From Pseudomonadota bacterium (GTDB lineage: Bacteria > Pseudomonadota > Alphaproteobacteria > Reyranellales > Reyranellaceae), in NCBI GenBank assembly GCA_018240745.1, contig JAFEFF010000220.1:1-64000 (forward strand): a DNA stretch of 64,000 nt, read 5' to 3'. Position numbers and translations under genes: made by a program. The notes beneath the pieces were generated by a model that did no database searches, was not told the origin of the DNA, and saw nothing but the letters and a program-made list of their open reading frames with translations. Below are positions 31,518 to 40,713 of this stretch, piece by piece. The first letter of the stretch is position 1. Each line of letters begins with the position of its first letter.

Positions 31518-33848
31518 CTATCCGCAGCGCGAATAGCCGCAGTTGAGGCAGATGTCGCAGCCTTCCTGGTGGGTCAGCGCGGCCGCCCCGCAGTTCGGGC
31601 ACTGGCCCATCCTGGCCGCCGGCGCGCCAGACCCATCGGCCGGCTCCCGCGCGCCAGCGGCGAGCTTGAGCCGCGCCTCGACCGCCTCGGCGATGCCCGG
31701 CGCATCGTCGGCCGCCAGGAAGCCGATCTCGATCAGGTGACGCTCGATCACCCCGCCGATCGCGGCCAGCAGCGAGGGCACGTAGCGGCCCTCCATCCAC
31801 TGCCCGCCGCGCGGGTCGAACACCGCCTTCAGCTCCTCGACCACGAACGACACGTCACCACCGCGCCTAAACACCGCCGAGATCATGCGGGTCAGCGCCA
31901 CCGTCCAGGCATAGTGCTCCATGTTCTTGGAGTTGATGAAGATCTCGAACGGCCGGCGGCGCCCGTCCTGCATGACGTCGTTGATGGTGATGTAGATCGC
32001 GTGGTCGCTGCCCGGCCATTTGATCTTGTAGGTCTTGCCCGGCAGATCTTCCGGCCGGTCGAGCGGCTGAGCGATATAGACCACCGAGTCGCGGCTCGAG
32101 ACACTATCGCGCGTCGCCGGCACCGGCAGGCTCGACCGTGCCTCGACCAACGCGTTGGTCGGCTTGACCTCGAGCACGGCGCCGGTCACCTCGTTGGGCC
32201 GGTAGGTCGTGCAGCCCTTGCAGCCCTGGGCGTAGGCCTCCTCGTAGACGTGCTTGAAGGCCTCGAACGATATGTCCTTGGGCAGGTTGATGGTCTTGGA
32301 AATCGAGCTGTCGACGAACTCCTGCGCCGCCGCCTGCATGGCGAGGTGGGCGTCGGGCGTCAGCGTCTGGGCATCGACGAACACGTCGGCCGGCGGCTCG
32401 GCCGTGCCCTTGAGCCTGCGCCACAGGCGGAAGGCGTGGTCGTCGACACTCTCCTCGCGCCGCGTGCCGTCGGGCTGCAGCACGTGCCGGACATGGCTGA
32501 AGGCGAATACCGGCTCGATGCCCGACGACACGTTGTCGGCCAGCAGCGAGATCGTACCGGTTGGCGCAATCGAATTGAGCAAGGCATTGCGGATGCCGTA
32601 GCGCGCGATCGCCGACCGCACCTCCTCCGGCAGCGACTTTACCGTCTCGCCGGCGAGATAGCGTGCGCGGTCGTAGAGCGGGAAGCTGCCCTTCTCCGCC
32701 GCGATGTCGGCCGAGGCGAGATACGACAGCCGCTGCACCGCCGCGAGCCATTGGCGCGTCAGCCGCACCGCTTCGGTCGAGCCGTAGCGCACGCCGCAGA
32801 AGATCAGCGCGTCGGCGAGACCCGTGACGCCGAGGCCGATGCGGCGCTTGGCCTTGGCCTCGCGCTCCTGTGCCGGCAGCGGGAAGCGCGACACGTCGAT
32901 CACGTTGTCGAGCATGCGCACGGCGAGCGGCACCAGCTTCTCCAGCGCCTCCAGGTCGAGCTTGGCCTGCGGCGTGAAGGGATCCTTCACCAGCGCACCG
33001 AGATTGATCGAGCCCAGCAGGCATGCGCCATACGGCGGCAACGGCTGCTCGCCGCACGGGTTGGTCGCCTGGATCGATTCGCAATAATAGAGGTTGTTCC
33101 GCTTGTTGACGCGGTCGATGAAGATCACGCCGGGCTCGGCGCAGTCGTAGGTGGCGCGCATGATGCGCTCCCACAGCGCTCGCGCCTTCACTGTCTTGTA
33201 GACCTTGCCGCCGAACACGAGCTTCCAGTCGGCGTCGTCCTTGACCGCCTGCATGAACGCATCGGTGACCAGCACGGAAACGTTGAACATGCGCAGCCGC
33301 TTGGCATCGCGCTTGGCGTCGACGAAGCCCTCGATGTCGGGATGGTCGCAGCGCAGTGTCGCCATCATCGCGCCGCGGCGGCTGCCCGCGCTCATGATGG
33401 TGCGGCACATCGAATCCCAGACGTCCATGAAGGAGAGCGGACCCGAGGCGTCGGCGCCGACGCCCTTCACGGGCGCGCCCATCGGGCGGAGCGTCGAGAA
33501 GTCGTGGCCGATGCCGCCGCCCTGCTGCATGGTCAGCGCCGCTTCCTTCACGTTCTCGAAGATGCCAGCCATGTCGTCGGGGATGCCGCCCATGACGAAG
33601 CAGTTGAACAGTGTCACCGTGCGGCCGGTGCCGGCGCCGGCGATCACCCGGCCGGCCGGCAGGAACTTGAAGCCCTGCAGCGCCTCGTGGAAACGGCCGG
33701 CCCAGGCCTCGGGATCGCGCTCCGGCGCGGCCAGCGCGCGGGCGACCCGCCACCACGTGCCTTCGAGATCGGCGTCACCAACCCCCGAGGCATCGCGGAA
33801 CCGGTATTTCATGTCCCAGATGCGCTGGGAGAGCGGCGCCCAATCCAT
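31518..33848 (-). CDS. nrdJ: Adenosylcobalamin-dependent (class II) ribonucleotide reductase
   Basis: About 776 residues from ATG 33848; an upstream TTG at 33884 would add 12. It reduces ribonucleotides using a B12-derived thiyl radical. GRTVTLFNCFVMG contains one active-site Cys and NPCGEQPLPPYG the N-C-E radical site. The C-terminus carries a zinc-ribbon-like CPNCGAAALTHQEGCDICLNCGYSRC typical of NrdJ. It lets DNA synthesis proceed without oxygen. No cobalamin riboswitch is seen in the 58-base gap upstream. The B12 adenosyltransferase at 56.7 kb could supply the cofactor. Confidence 0.94.
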   Translation of the reverse strand: MDWAPLSQRIWDMKYRFRDASGVGDADLEGTWWRVARALAAPERDPEAWAGRFHEALQGFKFLPAGRVIAGAGTGRTVTLFNCFVMGGIPDDMAGIFENVKEAALTMQQGGGIGHDFSTLRPMGAPVKGVGADASGPLSFMDVWDSMCRTIMSAGSRRGAMMATLRCDHPDIEGFVDAKRDAKRLRMFNVSVLVTDAFMQAVKDDADWKLVFGGKVYKTVKARALWERIMRATYDCAEPGVIFIDRVNKRNNLYYCESIQATNPCGEQPLPPYGACLLGSINLGALVKDPFTPQAKLDLEALEKLVPLAVRMLDNVIDVSRFPLPAQEREAKAKRRIGLGVTGLADALIFCGVRYGSTEAVRLTRQWLAAVQRLSYLASADIAAEKGSFPLYDRARYLAGETVKSLPEEVRSAIARYGIRNALLNSIAPTGTISLLADNVSSGIEPVFAFSHVRHVLQPDGTRREESVDDHAFRLWRRLKGTAEPPADVFVDAQTLTPDAHLAMQAAAQEFVDSSISKTINLPKDISFEAFKHVYEEAYAQGCKGCTTYRPNEVTGAVLEVKPTNALVEARSSLPVPATRDSVSSRDSVVYIAQPLDRPEDLPGKTYKIKWPGSDHAIYITINDVMQDGRRRPFEIFINSKNMEHYAWTVALTRMISAVFRRGGDVSFVVEELKAVFDPRGGQWMEGRYVPSLLAAIGGVIERHLIEIGFLAADDAPGIAEAVEARLKLAAGAREPADGSGAPAARMGQCPNCGAAALTHQEGCDICLNCGYSRCG

Positions 33849-33906
33849 CCTGTAAAGATAGGCGCGGATTGGGCTTTTCAACAAGTGTTCTTTTTTCGTT
33901 CTTGAC

Positions 33907-34626
33907 CTAAACTCCCTCGATCAAACGCGACGTGGCGCCCTCGATCCTCTCCTGCAGCGTCTGCATGAAGACTTCGCGCGAGAGGCCCGGCGGGATCGGC
34001 GGCAGGATCTCGAGTGTCAGCACGCCCGGCCGCTTGATCCATTTGCGCCGGCCCCAGAACAGGCCCGAGTTGAGCGCAATCGGTACCACCGGCACGCCGA
34101 GCTGCCGATAAAGGGCCGCAGTGCCGACGTGGTAGCGTTTGCGGTCGCCCGGCGCGACGCGCGTGCCTTCGGGGAAGATCACGATCGAGCGGCCGTTGGC
34201 GATCGCCGCCTTGGCCTGCTTCACCAGCCCGCGGAGCGCCGTCGATCCGTCGCCGCGCGCAACGGCGATGTTGCCCGCACGCGCCATCGCCCAGCCGACC
34301 ACCGGAATGAATAGCAGCTCGCGTTTCAGCACGATGGCGATGTCGTCGAACAGCAGGGTGAAGGAGAGCGTCTCCCAGCTCGACTGGTGCTTGCTGGCGA
34401 GGATCGCCGGGCCGGCCGGCAAGTTCTCACGGCCCACGACCCGGTGGGTCAGCCCGACGGTGATCCGCAGCCACCACAGCACGAAGACTATCCACAGTCT
34501 CGCCCAGGCGATGATCCAGCGCCGCGGCGCCAGCAACAGCGGCAGGCCGACGATCGCGATCACCGCGGTGCCCAGGTACCAGCCCACATTGAACGCGAGC
34601 GAACGCAGCCAGAGAACGGTTGTCAT
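33907..34626 (-). CDS. plsC: 1-acyl-sn-glycerol-3-phosphate acyltransferase (PlsC)
   Basis: 239 residues. It makes phosphatidic acid at the inner membrane. Two N-terminal hydrophobic stretches (YLGTAVIAIVGLPLLLA, LWIVFVLWWLRITVGL) anchor it. The acyltransferase motif is SKHQSSWET, a HX4E variant of HX4D, and the phosphate-binding motif is FPEGTR. VPVVPIALNSG is the conserved block IV. It diverges from the zinc-ribbon gene at 34705. Confidence 0.92.
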   Translation of the reverse strand: MTTVLWLRSLAFNVGWYLGTAVIAIVGLPLLLAPRRWIIAWARLWIVFVLWWLRITVGLTHRVVGRENLPAGPAILASKHQSSWETLSFTLLFDDIAIVLKRELLFIPVVGWAMARAGNIAVARGDGSTALRGLVKQAKAAIANGRSIVIFPEGTRVAPGDRKRYHVGTAALYRQLGVPVVPIALNSGLFWGRRKWIKRPGVLTLEILPPIPPGLSREVFMQTLQERIEGATSRLIEGV

Positions 34627-34704
34627 CCTTGTTCGACCAGTATTGGTGGCCTAATGTCCGCCCGACAGCAAGCTTATGTGGTGTGAAGCCCGCTCCCGGT
34701 AGTC

Positions 34705-35391
34705 ATGGTCGTCACCTGTCCCAATTGCCGGTCGCGCTACGCCGTGGACCCGCTGAAGATCGGCTCCGCTGGTCGCACGGTCGAATGCGCGCGCTGCCAT
34801 CATCAGTGGCATCAGAAGGTCGACGACGCGTCGCCGGTGCCGGAGCTGGTGATCCGGCCGACCACGACCGGCGCCTCGCTGCCGGCCGTCATCCCGCCCA
34901 AGCCCGCCTTCCCGTGGCGCCGCGCGGTCGTTGTCGGCGTCGTCGTGGCGCTGCTGATCGCCGCCGTCCTGTTCGCTTTCCGGGCCAGGATCGCCACCAT
35001 GATCTCCGACGATGCGGGCGTTTCGACGCCAGTGCAGGTCGCCACCGCGACGACGACTCCGGCACCGTCGCGAACCGTCGCCCCTGAGGCAACCCCGCGC
35101 TCGCAGGCTGCTCCGGAAGCGCGGCCGCAGATCGAGGTCGATCTCACCACCAGCTCGGTCGAGGCCGTCGACGGCCACTTCGTCGTACGCGGCCAGCTTG
35201 TGAACAACGGGCGCGCGCCGGGCTCGACCACGCTGCTGCGGCTCACCTTCAAGCGCAACGAGGATGTCCTCGGCGAGCGCTCCTTCCCGATGGTCGAGGG
35301 ACCGCTGCCGCCCGGCGGCCGCGCGACCTTCAGCCAGCCGCTCGAAAATCCGCCCTCGGGCACGACCGACATCGTGCCGGCAGTCGAGTGA
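34705..35391 (+). CDS. Zinc-ribbon / DUF3426-type single-pass membrane protein
   Basis: 228 residues. The N-terminal MVVTCPNCRSRYAV...VECARCHHQW is an MJ0042-type zinc ribbon (two CxxC pairs). A membrane helix lies at about 73-92 (VVVGVVVALLIAAVLFAF). The rest is a proline/threonine-rich linker and a beta-rich domain (FVVRGQLVNNGRAPGS) like DUF3426, predicted outside the membrane. Function unknown; it overlaps the next gene, so both are coupled. Confidence 0.8.
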   Translation: MVVTCPNCRSRYAVDPLKIGSAGRTVECARCHHQWHQKVDDASPVPELVIRPTTTGASLPAVIPPKPAFPWRRAVVVGVVVALLIAAVLFAFRARIATMISDDAGVSTPVQVATATTTPAPSRTVAPEATPRSQAAPEARPQIEVDLTTSSVEAVDGHFVVRGQLVNNGRAPGSTTLLRLTFKRNEDVLGERSFPMVEGPLPPGGRATFSQPLENPPSGTTDIVPAVE

Positions 35392-35948
35392 TGACTGCGC
35401 AGATTCCCGACCGCCCGCACGTCTCGATTCGCTTCTCCGCCGCCGAGATCGCCTCGCGCGTCGACGAGATGGCGGCCGATCTCGCCGTCAAGCTGCCGGC
35501 CGACACGCTGGTGGTGTCGGTGCTGAAGGGCAGCTTCGTGTTCGCCGCCGACCTGATCCGCGCGCTGAGCCGCGCCGGCGCCAACTGGTCGATGGATTTC
35601 GTGACGCTGTCGAGCTACGGCACGGGCACGCAGACCACCGGCAACGTCCGCATCGTGCGCGACATCGTCGACGACGTGCGCGGCCGCGACGTGCTGCTGG
35701 TCGACGATATCCTCGAATCGGGACTGACGCTGAGCTTTGCCAAGAACCTGATGAAGGAGCGCGGCGCGCATCGCGTCTGGATCTGCACCCTGCTCGACAA
35801 GCCGCACAAGCGGCGGGCGCCGCTGGAGGCCGACTTCACCGGCTTCCGGGCCGGTGACGAGTTCCTGGTCGGCTACGGCCTCGACTGGGCCCACCGCTTC
35901 CGCGGCCTGCCCTACATCGGCGTGGTGGAGAAGCAGCCCGCCGAATAA
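35391..35948 (+). CDS. hpt: Hypoxanthine phosphoribosyltransferase
   Basis: 185 residues from ATG 35391, sharing one base with the upstream TGA; GTG 35388 is also possible. The PRPP loop is LLVDDILESGLTL, and the early LVVSVLKGSFVFAADLIRAL and late DEFLVGYGLDWAHRFRGLPYIG are typical of Hpt. It salvages hypoxanthine and guanine with PRPP in the cytoplasm. Coupled to the zinc-ribbon gene, whose relation to purine salvage is not evident. Confidence 0.93.
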   Translation: MTAQIPDRPHVSIRFSAAEIASRVDEMAADLAVKLPADTLVVSVLKGSFVFAADLIRALSRAGANWSMDFVTLSSYGTGTQTTGNVRIVRDIVDDVRGRDVLLVDDILESGLTLSFAKNLMKERGAHRVWICTLLDKPHKRRAPLEADFTGFRAGDEFLVGYGLDWAHRFRGLPYIGVVEKQPAE

Positions 35949-36111
35949 CGGCCTTCACGCCCTCGAGCTGAAGGCTGCGCGGCAGGCAGGTACGGTAGAT
36001 GACGGTGTGCGCCGTGCGGCAACTGCGGGCCGACTCGGGCAAGTCTTGTGCCATGCCGGGTACGGGGGCGCGAAATGTGCAACCGCGCTCGCTCCCCGGC
36101 GTTCGTAGGCC

Positions 36112-36396
36112 ATGATCTTCCCCAGCCTGAGCGACGCTGAAAGAGCAGTGCTCGAGGATTTGCTGCTGCACGGTCCCAACCGGAACCTGCCGACGCCGAT
36201 CCGCGGCCGCCTGGCACTCTACAAGCTGATCGACGAGACCCCGAACGGCTGGAAGATCACGCCGCTCGGCCAGCAGGCGCTGCAGGTCGCGCCCGCCGCC
36301 AGCTCCCCGTCACAAGCGCCCCGCAAGGAAAGCCGCTCATCCGACCATGAGCGCCACTACGGCAAGAAGAGCCGCGACACCTCGTGGTTCGGCTGA
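36112..36396 (+). CDS. Small hypothetical protein, possible winged-helix fragment
   Basis: 94 residues. LSDAERAVLEDLLLHGPNRNL and LYKLIDETPNGWKITPLGQQAL look like a recognition helix plus a beta-wing typical of small winged-helix proteins. The C-terminal third is charged (ESRSSDHERHYGKKSRD). No strong ribosome site precedes the ATG. It is separated by 163 bases from hpt, where I see no other feature. Confidence 0.5.
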   Translation: MIFPSLSDAERAVLEDLLLHGPNRNLPTPIRGRLALYKLIDETPNGWKITPLGQQALQVAPAASSPSQAPRKESRSSDHERHYGKKSRDTSWFG

Positions 36397-36415
36397 TCTG
36401 ACTTGCACACAAAGA

Positions 36416-36449
36416 AGCCCGTCCCGCGGGGGAGACGACGGGACGGGCT
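36416..36449. terminator. Strong hairpin, possible bidirectional terminator
   Basis: AGCCCGTCCCG (36416-36426) pairs perfectly with CGGGACGGGCT (36439-36449) around a 12-base loop. On the minus strand the stem is followed by TCTTTGTG, a modest U-rich tail. It is 19 bases after the stop of the gene at 36112, so it could end that transcript. The 164-base gap to 36561 contains nothing else I can support. Confidence 0.5.
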
Positions 36450-36560
36450 CTGCTCTGTCAGGGCACGGGTGCTCACGCCCGTGCATGGGGTCAACGCCCG
36501 GCCGGCGAGCTTGTTCCCCCGGTTCTTGCGCGCACACCGCCGGCAGCCCATGTCGAAACC

Positions 36561-36806
36561 ATGGCACTCGGCACCCCGGGCATGACCTTCGGCCAGCTCG
36601 CCCGCGAGCAGCTCGAGATCGAGGTCACCTGTCCCAACTGCAACCACCGTCGGTTGATCGACGGCAACACCCCGCGCCTGCGCGACCGGCCGATCGCCGG
36701 CGCCCGCTTCCGCTGCGAGAAGTGCGGATCGGTCGGATTGCCGGAGCTTGGCAAGCAGCGGCTGTGGGCGAAGCGGCTGGCAAAGCACGCGCGGAAGCTG
36801 CCGTAG
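36561..36806 (+). CDS. Small zinc-ribbon protein
   Basis: 81 residues. VTCPNCNHRRL and FRCEKCGSVG give two CxxC knuckles of a zinc ribbon, followed by a basic tail (RLWAKRLAKHARKL). Probably a small nucleic-acid or protein-binding module. ATG 36561 or the nearer ATG 36582 (MTFGQLAREQ) could start it. No family name assigned. Confidence 0.6.
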   Translation: MALGTPGMTFGQLAREQLEIEVTCPNCNHRRLIDGNTPRLRDRPIAGARFRCEKCGSVGLPELGKQRLWAKRLAKHARKLP

Positions 36807-36814
36807 GTTCTCAT

Positions 36815-36858
36815 TGGACCACGCATCGCTCATGAGCGGACCGGAAGCCCGCGGTCCC
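36815..36858. repeat. Degenerate family A repeat, copy 5
   Basis: Contains GGACCACGCATCGCTCATGAG then GGACCGGAAGCCCGCGGTCC, resembling the inner arms of the other family A copies but without the GGCGCG-flanked ends. It sits directly before the stop codon of the TIGR02302 gene on the minus strand. Confidence 0.5.
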
Positions 36859-36860
36859 AG

Positions 36861-39419
36861 CTAATACGTCTTCAGCAGACGGTCGATGTAGTCGAGCTCT
36901 TCCTTCGGCCGCTGCTGCTCGCCGGCCCGGCGGCGCAGTTCGTCGAGGATCTCGCGGCTCTTCTGCCGTTCGAGCTCGAGCGGCACCTTGTCGACGCCGG
37001 TGTCGACCGAATCACCGAAGTTGCCGTCGGAGCGGCCGAGCGGATCGCGGTCCTCGCTGCGGCGCTCCTTCTCCTCGATCTCGGCGATGTCCTGGCCGTT
37101 GCCGGGGCCGCGCTGGCGCATCTGCTCGGCCATGTCGCCCATGCCCTGCTGCAGGTTGTCGAGCGCGCGACGCTGGGCGCGGCTCGCCTCGCGCGGATCA
37201 CCGCGCCGCAGCGCCTCCTCGGCCTCACGCATCGACCGTTCGGCACGGCCCAGCGAGTCGGGCATCTGCATGCCGTTCTCGTCGAGCTTCTTCATGAAGT
37301 CGCCGAGCTGGTTGCGCAGATGGCCCTGCTGGTTGCCCTGGTTGTCGCCCCACTGCTGGTCTCCCTGGCCCTGGCCAGGCTGTTGACCTTGCTGACCCTG
37401 CTGACCCTGTTGCCCGCGCTGGCCCTGCTGGCCGCGCTGACCCTGCTGTTGCTGCTGGCGGCCCTGCCGCTCGCTCTCACCCAGAAGCTGGTTCTGACGC
37501 CGCGACAGCCGGTCGAGCTGGTTCATCATTTCGCGGCCCTGCTGGTTGCCCTGGCCCTGCTGGCCCTGACGCTGCTGCCCGCGCTGGCCGTTCTGCGCCA
37601 TCATCGGCGTGGCGTTCTCCATCATCTTGCGCAGCTCTTCCAACAGGCGCTTGGCTTCCTCGCGCTGGCCGTTGCGGGCCATCTCGCGGATCTTGTCGAG
37701 CATCTTCTGGATGTCGTCGGAGGTGATCGTGTTGTTCGGATCCATCCGGTCCGCCTGCTCCTGCATGCGGCGGCGTTCCTCGGGATCCTTCATCCGCTCG
37801 GCCAGCTCCTTCTGCCAGCGGTCCATCGCATTGTAGAGCTGCTGAATCAGCCGCTCGATCTCCTCGTCGCCGGCCTGGCGCTGCATGGCGTCGCGCAGGT
37901 CCTGGCGCGCCTGCTCGACCGCGCGCTCGGCGTCGGAGGTCGCGCCCTGCTCGAGGCGCAGCGCCATGTCCCAGAGGAGATTCTGGGTGTCGGCGATCAC
38001 CGGCTTCTCGCCGCTGGCGGCGAGCCGCGCCGCCCCGATGCGCAGGCCGAGCTGCACCACCGGATCGTCGCGATACGACTTGGGATGCGCCTGGATCATG
38101 TGCATGCCGTCGGCGACGTCGATGCGCAGCGCCTTGGGATCGATCGTCAGCTGCTTGCGCAGCACGATCAGCGCCCGCGCCGTCGGGTCGTTGAACACGC
38201 GTTCGGGCAGCAGGAAGGTCTCGGCCGCGCTCGAGCCCTTCTGGCCGAGCGCATCGGTGGCGAACAGGATGACCCGCACCTTCATGCCGGCCCACGGGTG
38301 GCTGGTGAGGTCGCGCACGAAGGTGTCGCTCACCTTCTTGCTGTTGCCCGGCACCGGCAGGTCGATGCGCAGCACCTCCGGCTCTTCGCCATCCAGCATG
38401 TCGGCACCGAGCTGGGAACCGTGCAGGCGCATCTGCAACTGCACCCCGGTCACGCCGAAGTCGTCGCCGGCGATGTAGTCGATCTTGGTCGACCAGCGGT
38501 CGACGCCGATCGGCTTGGAGAATTCGATGGTCGGCGGCAGGTCGGGAATGACGTGCAGCTTCCAGCTCGCCTGCTCGTCGCCGCGCGCCTGCAGGGCGAT
38601 CCTGGTGCCCTCGCTGATGACCGTCTCGACCTGGTACTTGCCCTGGCTGACGGTGCCGAATTCCGTCTCCTTGCCGTCGATGGAAAGCTTGGGCGGATGG
38701 CGGCCGCGGACGTCGTCGACGAAGCCCGCGAGCTTGCTGCCGACCGGCACGCGCAGCAGCTTGTCGTGCTCCGCCATGTCGAGATAGATCGGCGGCTTGC
38801 CGGTATAGGTCGGCGGCGCGATCCAGAGGTTGGCAACGACGGGCGGCGGCGGCGGGAAGGCCGGTGTGAAGGCGGTCGCCATGCGATCGGCGCGCCAGCC
38901 GCCGGCCGAGGCCACGGCGACGACCAGCGCCAGCAGGGGCACCAGCCGCAGCGCCCAGGTGTCGAACTTCGCGAGGCCCGGACGCGCCGGCCCGTTGCTG
39001 AGGCTCGCGAGACGCTCGGCTTCGCGGCGGCGATGCGCCTCCCACAGCGCCGCGACCATGCTGTCCTGCCTGCCGGCCGCGAGCGTGTCCTGCACGGCGA
39101 CCAGCGGACGGTGCGGCACACCGGAATCCCGCTCGAGGCGGCGGATGGCTTCGGCACGGATCGGCCAGCTGAACGTCCGGAAGCGCCACCAGGCAAGACC
39201 GACGAAGCCCACTGCCAGGGCGGCCAGCACGCCGGTATGCAGCCAGGGATCGAGTCCGCCGAACAGGTCGAGATGGGCTGCCGCGACGAACAGGGCGACC
39301 ATGGAAACCAGCGGCATCAGCCGCGGCCAGATGCCTTCCCAGGCAAGCGCCAGCCACGCCAAGCCGATCTTGCGCTCAACGCCCGGAGCAGGGATCGGAG
39401 TGGCTTCGGTGGCGTCCAT
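36861..39419 (-). CDS. TIGR02302 family protein (DUF4175), membrane protein with Gln/Gly-rich tail
   Basis: About 852 residues. Two N-terminal hydrophobic helices (LMPLVSMVALFVAAAHLDL, VLAALAVGFVGLAWW) precede an extracytoplasmic or cytoplasmic region. A coiled-coil part (AERMKDPEERRRMQEQAD) and a Gln/Gly-rich block follow, then a charged C-terminal end. The arrangement and the position next to lysA and argH match the alphaproteobacterial TIGR02302 family. ATG 39419 has GAAAGGA 5 bases upstream, better than GTG 39434. Function is not established; peptidoglycan or envelope roles are guesses. Confidence 0.85.
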   Translation of the reverse strand: MDATEATPIPAPGVERKIGLAWLALAWEGIWPRLMPLVSMVALFVAAAHLDLFGGLDPWLHTGVLAALAVGFVGLAWWRFRTFSWPIRAEAIRRLERDSGVPHRPLVAVQDTLAAGRQDSMVAALWEAHRRREAERLASLSNGPARPGLAKFDTWALRLVPLLALVVAVASAGGWRADRMATAFTPAFPPPPPVVANLWIAPPTYTGKPPIYLDMAEHDKLLRVPVGSKLAGFVDDVRGRHPPKLSIDGKETEFGTVSQGKYQVETVISEGTRIALQARGDEQASWKLHVIPDLPPTIEFSKPIGVDRWSTKIDYIAGDDFGVTGVQLQMRLHGSQLGADMLDGEEPEVLRIDLPVPGNSKKVSDTFVRDLTSHPWAGMKVRVILFATDALGQKGSSAAETFLLPERVFNDPTARALIVLRKQLTIDPKALRIDVADGMHMIQAHPKSYRDDPVVQLGLRIGAARLAASGEKPVIADTQNLLWDMALRLEQGATSDAERAVEQARQDLRDAMQRQAGDEEIERLIQQLYNAMDRWQKELAERMKDPEERRRMQEQADRMDPNNTITSDDIQKMLDKIREMARNGQREEAKRLLEELRKMMENATPMMAQNGQRGQQRQGQQGQGNQQGREMMNQLDRLSRRQNQLLGESERQGRQQQQQGQRGQQGQRGQQGQQGQQGQQPGQGQGDQQWGDNQGNQQGHLRNQLGDFMKKLDENGMQMPDSLGRAERSMREAEEALRRGDPREASRAQRRALDNLQQGMGDMAEQMRQRGPGNGQDIAEIEEKERRSEDRDPLGRSDGNFGDSVDTGVDKVPLELERQKSREILDELRRRAGEQQRPKEELDYIDRLLKTY
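37377..37460. repeat. Short tandem repeat coding for Gln/Gly-rich segment
   Basis: Degenerate tandem 9-base units of the type CTGCTGACC/CTGTTGCCC on the plus strand, which encode repeats like GQQGQRGQQ in the TIGR02302 protein. The unit length keeps the reading frame, so copy number could vary without a frameshift. Confidence 0.65.
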
Positions 39420-39440
39420 CGAGTCCTTTCTCACTTACGC

Positions 39441-40712
39441 TTACGCGGGCTCCATCCAGGGCGGGAACCGCTCCGAAGAGAGCATCTCGTCGATCGAGGG
39501 CCGCGGACGGACGACCGCAAACCGCGTGCCGTCCACCAAGACCTCGGGCGCCAGCGGCCGCGTATTGTAGCTCGAAGCCATCACCGCGCCGTACGCACCG
39601 GCCGAGCGTACCATGATGAGGTCGCCCGCAGATAGGGCAGCCAAATCACGGTTCTGTGCCAGATAATCGCCCGATTCACACACTGGCCCAACAATGTCAC
39701 AACGGATCGTGGCGGCATCGGGGCGCGGACGGCGCACCGGCACGATGTCATGCCACGCCTCGTACAACGTCGGCCGGATCAGATCGTTCATCGCCGCATC
39801 GACGACCACGAAGGTCCTGGACACGCCGGGCTTCACGAGGATCACCTCGCTCACCAGCACACCCGCCTCGCCGACCAGCCGGCGGCCGGGCTCGAAGGTC
39901 AGCTCGCAGCCCAGCCCGTCGGTCTCCTTGGCGACAAGCTGCAGGAAGGATGCGACCGAGGGCGGCTGCTCGTCGGCATAGACGATCCCCAGGCCGCCGC
40001 CGATATCGAACCGGTCGATGCGATGACCGTCGGCACGAAGCTGGGTGATCAGGCCGCGGACCCGGGCGATTGCATCGCGATAGGGATCGAGTGTGGTGAG
40101 CTGCGAGCCGATGTGCATCGCCACTCCGACCACCTGCAGGTTCGGCAGCTTGCCGGCCAGCGTGTAAGCCTCCCGCGCGAGATCGATATCGATGCCGAAC
40201 TTGTTCTCCTTGCGGCCGGTCGTGATCTTCTCGTGCGTGGCGGCATCGATGTCGGGATTCACGCGGATGGTGATCGCGGCCTTCACGCCGAGCTGGCCAG
40301 CGACGGCGTTCAGCGTCTCGAGCTCGGCCGAGCTCTCGACGTTGATCTGGCCGATGCCGGCCTGCAACGCCGCCATCAGCTCCGACGGCTTCTTGCCGAC
40401 ACCGGAATAGACGATCTTCTTCGCCGGGATGCCGGCGGCCAAAGCGCGGCGCATCTCGCCCACCGAGACGATGTCGGCGCCGGCGCCGAGATCGCCGAAC
40501 AGCTTCACGACGGCCAGATTCGAGTTCGCCTTCAGCGCGTAGCAGACCGAGGCGTTCATGCCCCTCATCGCCACGGCGAACTCCTGCCAGGCCGCGCGCA
40601 GCGCGCCGGCCGAGTAGCAGTAGAATGGCGTGCCGACCTGCCCGGCGATGGTCTTCAGCGCCACGCCCTCCGCCTGCATGTCGCCGGTGGCGTCGTAGGC
40701 GAAGAAGCTCAT
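39441..40712 (-). CDS. lysA: Diaminopimelate decarboxylase LysA
   Basis: 423 residues. Last step of lysine synthesis: PLP-dependent decarboxylation of meso-diaminopimelate. The PLP lysine is in CYALKANSN. HIGSQL, FDIGGGLGIVY and the Cys/Glu of GPVCESGDYLA (substrate-binding partner chain) are intact. Length is normal. It is 21 bases from the TIGR02302 start codon and downstream of argH in the same direction, with a 121-base repeat between. Confidence 0.95.
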   Translation of the reverse strand: MSFFAYDATGDMQAEGVALKTIAGQVGTPFYCYSAGALRAAWQEFAVAMRGMNASVCYALKANSNLAVVKLFGDLGAGADIVSVGEMRRALAAGIPAKKIVYSGVGKKPSELMAALQAGIGQINVESSAELETLNAVAGQLGVKAAITIRVNPDIDAATHEKITTGRKENKFGIDIDLAREAYTLAGKLPNLQVVGVAMHIGSQLTTLDPYRDAIARVRGLITQLRADGHRIDRFDIGGGLGIVYADEQPPSVASFLQLVAKETDGLGCELTFEPGRRLVGEAGVLVSEVILVKPGVSRTFVVVDAAMNDLIRPTLYEAWHDIVPVRRPRPDAATIRCDIVGPVCESGDYLAQNRDLAALSAGDLIMVRSAGAYGAVMASSYNTRPLAPEVLVDGTRFAVVRPRPSIDEMLSSERFPPWMEPA

Positions 40713-40713
40713 C

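Noticed and set aside
30348-33905. An 1185-codon plus-strand open frame
   Set aside because: It runs antisense through the Do protease and class II ribonucleotide reductase genes; composition (Arg, Val, Asp rich) is typical of GC-rich shadow frames.
33849-33906. Cobalamin riboswitch before the B12-dependent ribonucleotide reductase
   Set aside because: The gap is only 58 bases, far shorter than a cobalamin aptamer, and no B12-box motif is visible.
36815-36858. Intrinsic terminator for the TIGR02302 gene
   Set aside because: It matches the shared repeat words of family A and lacks a U-tract; it is better called a degenerate repeat.
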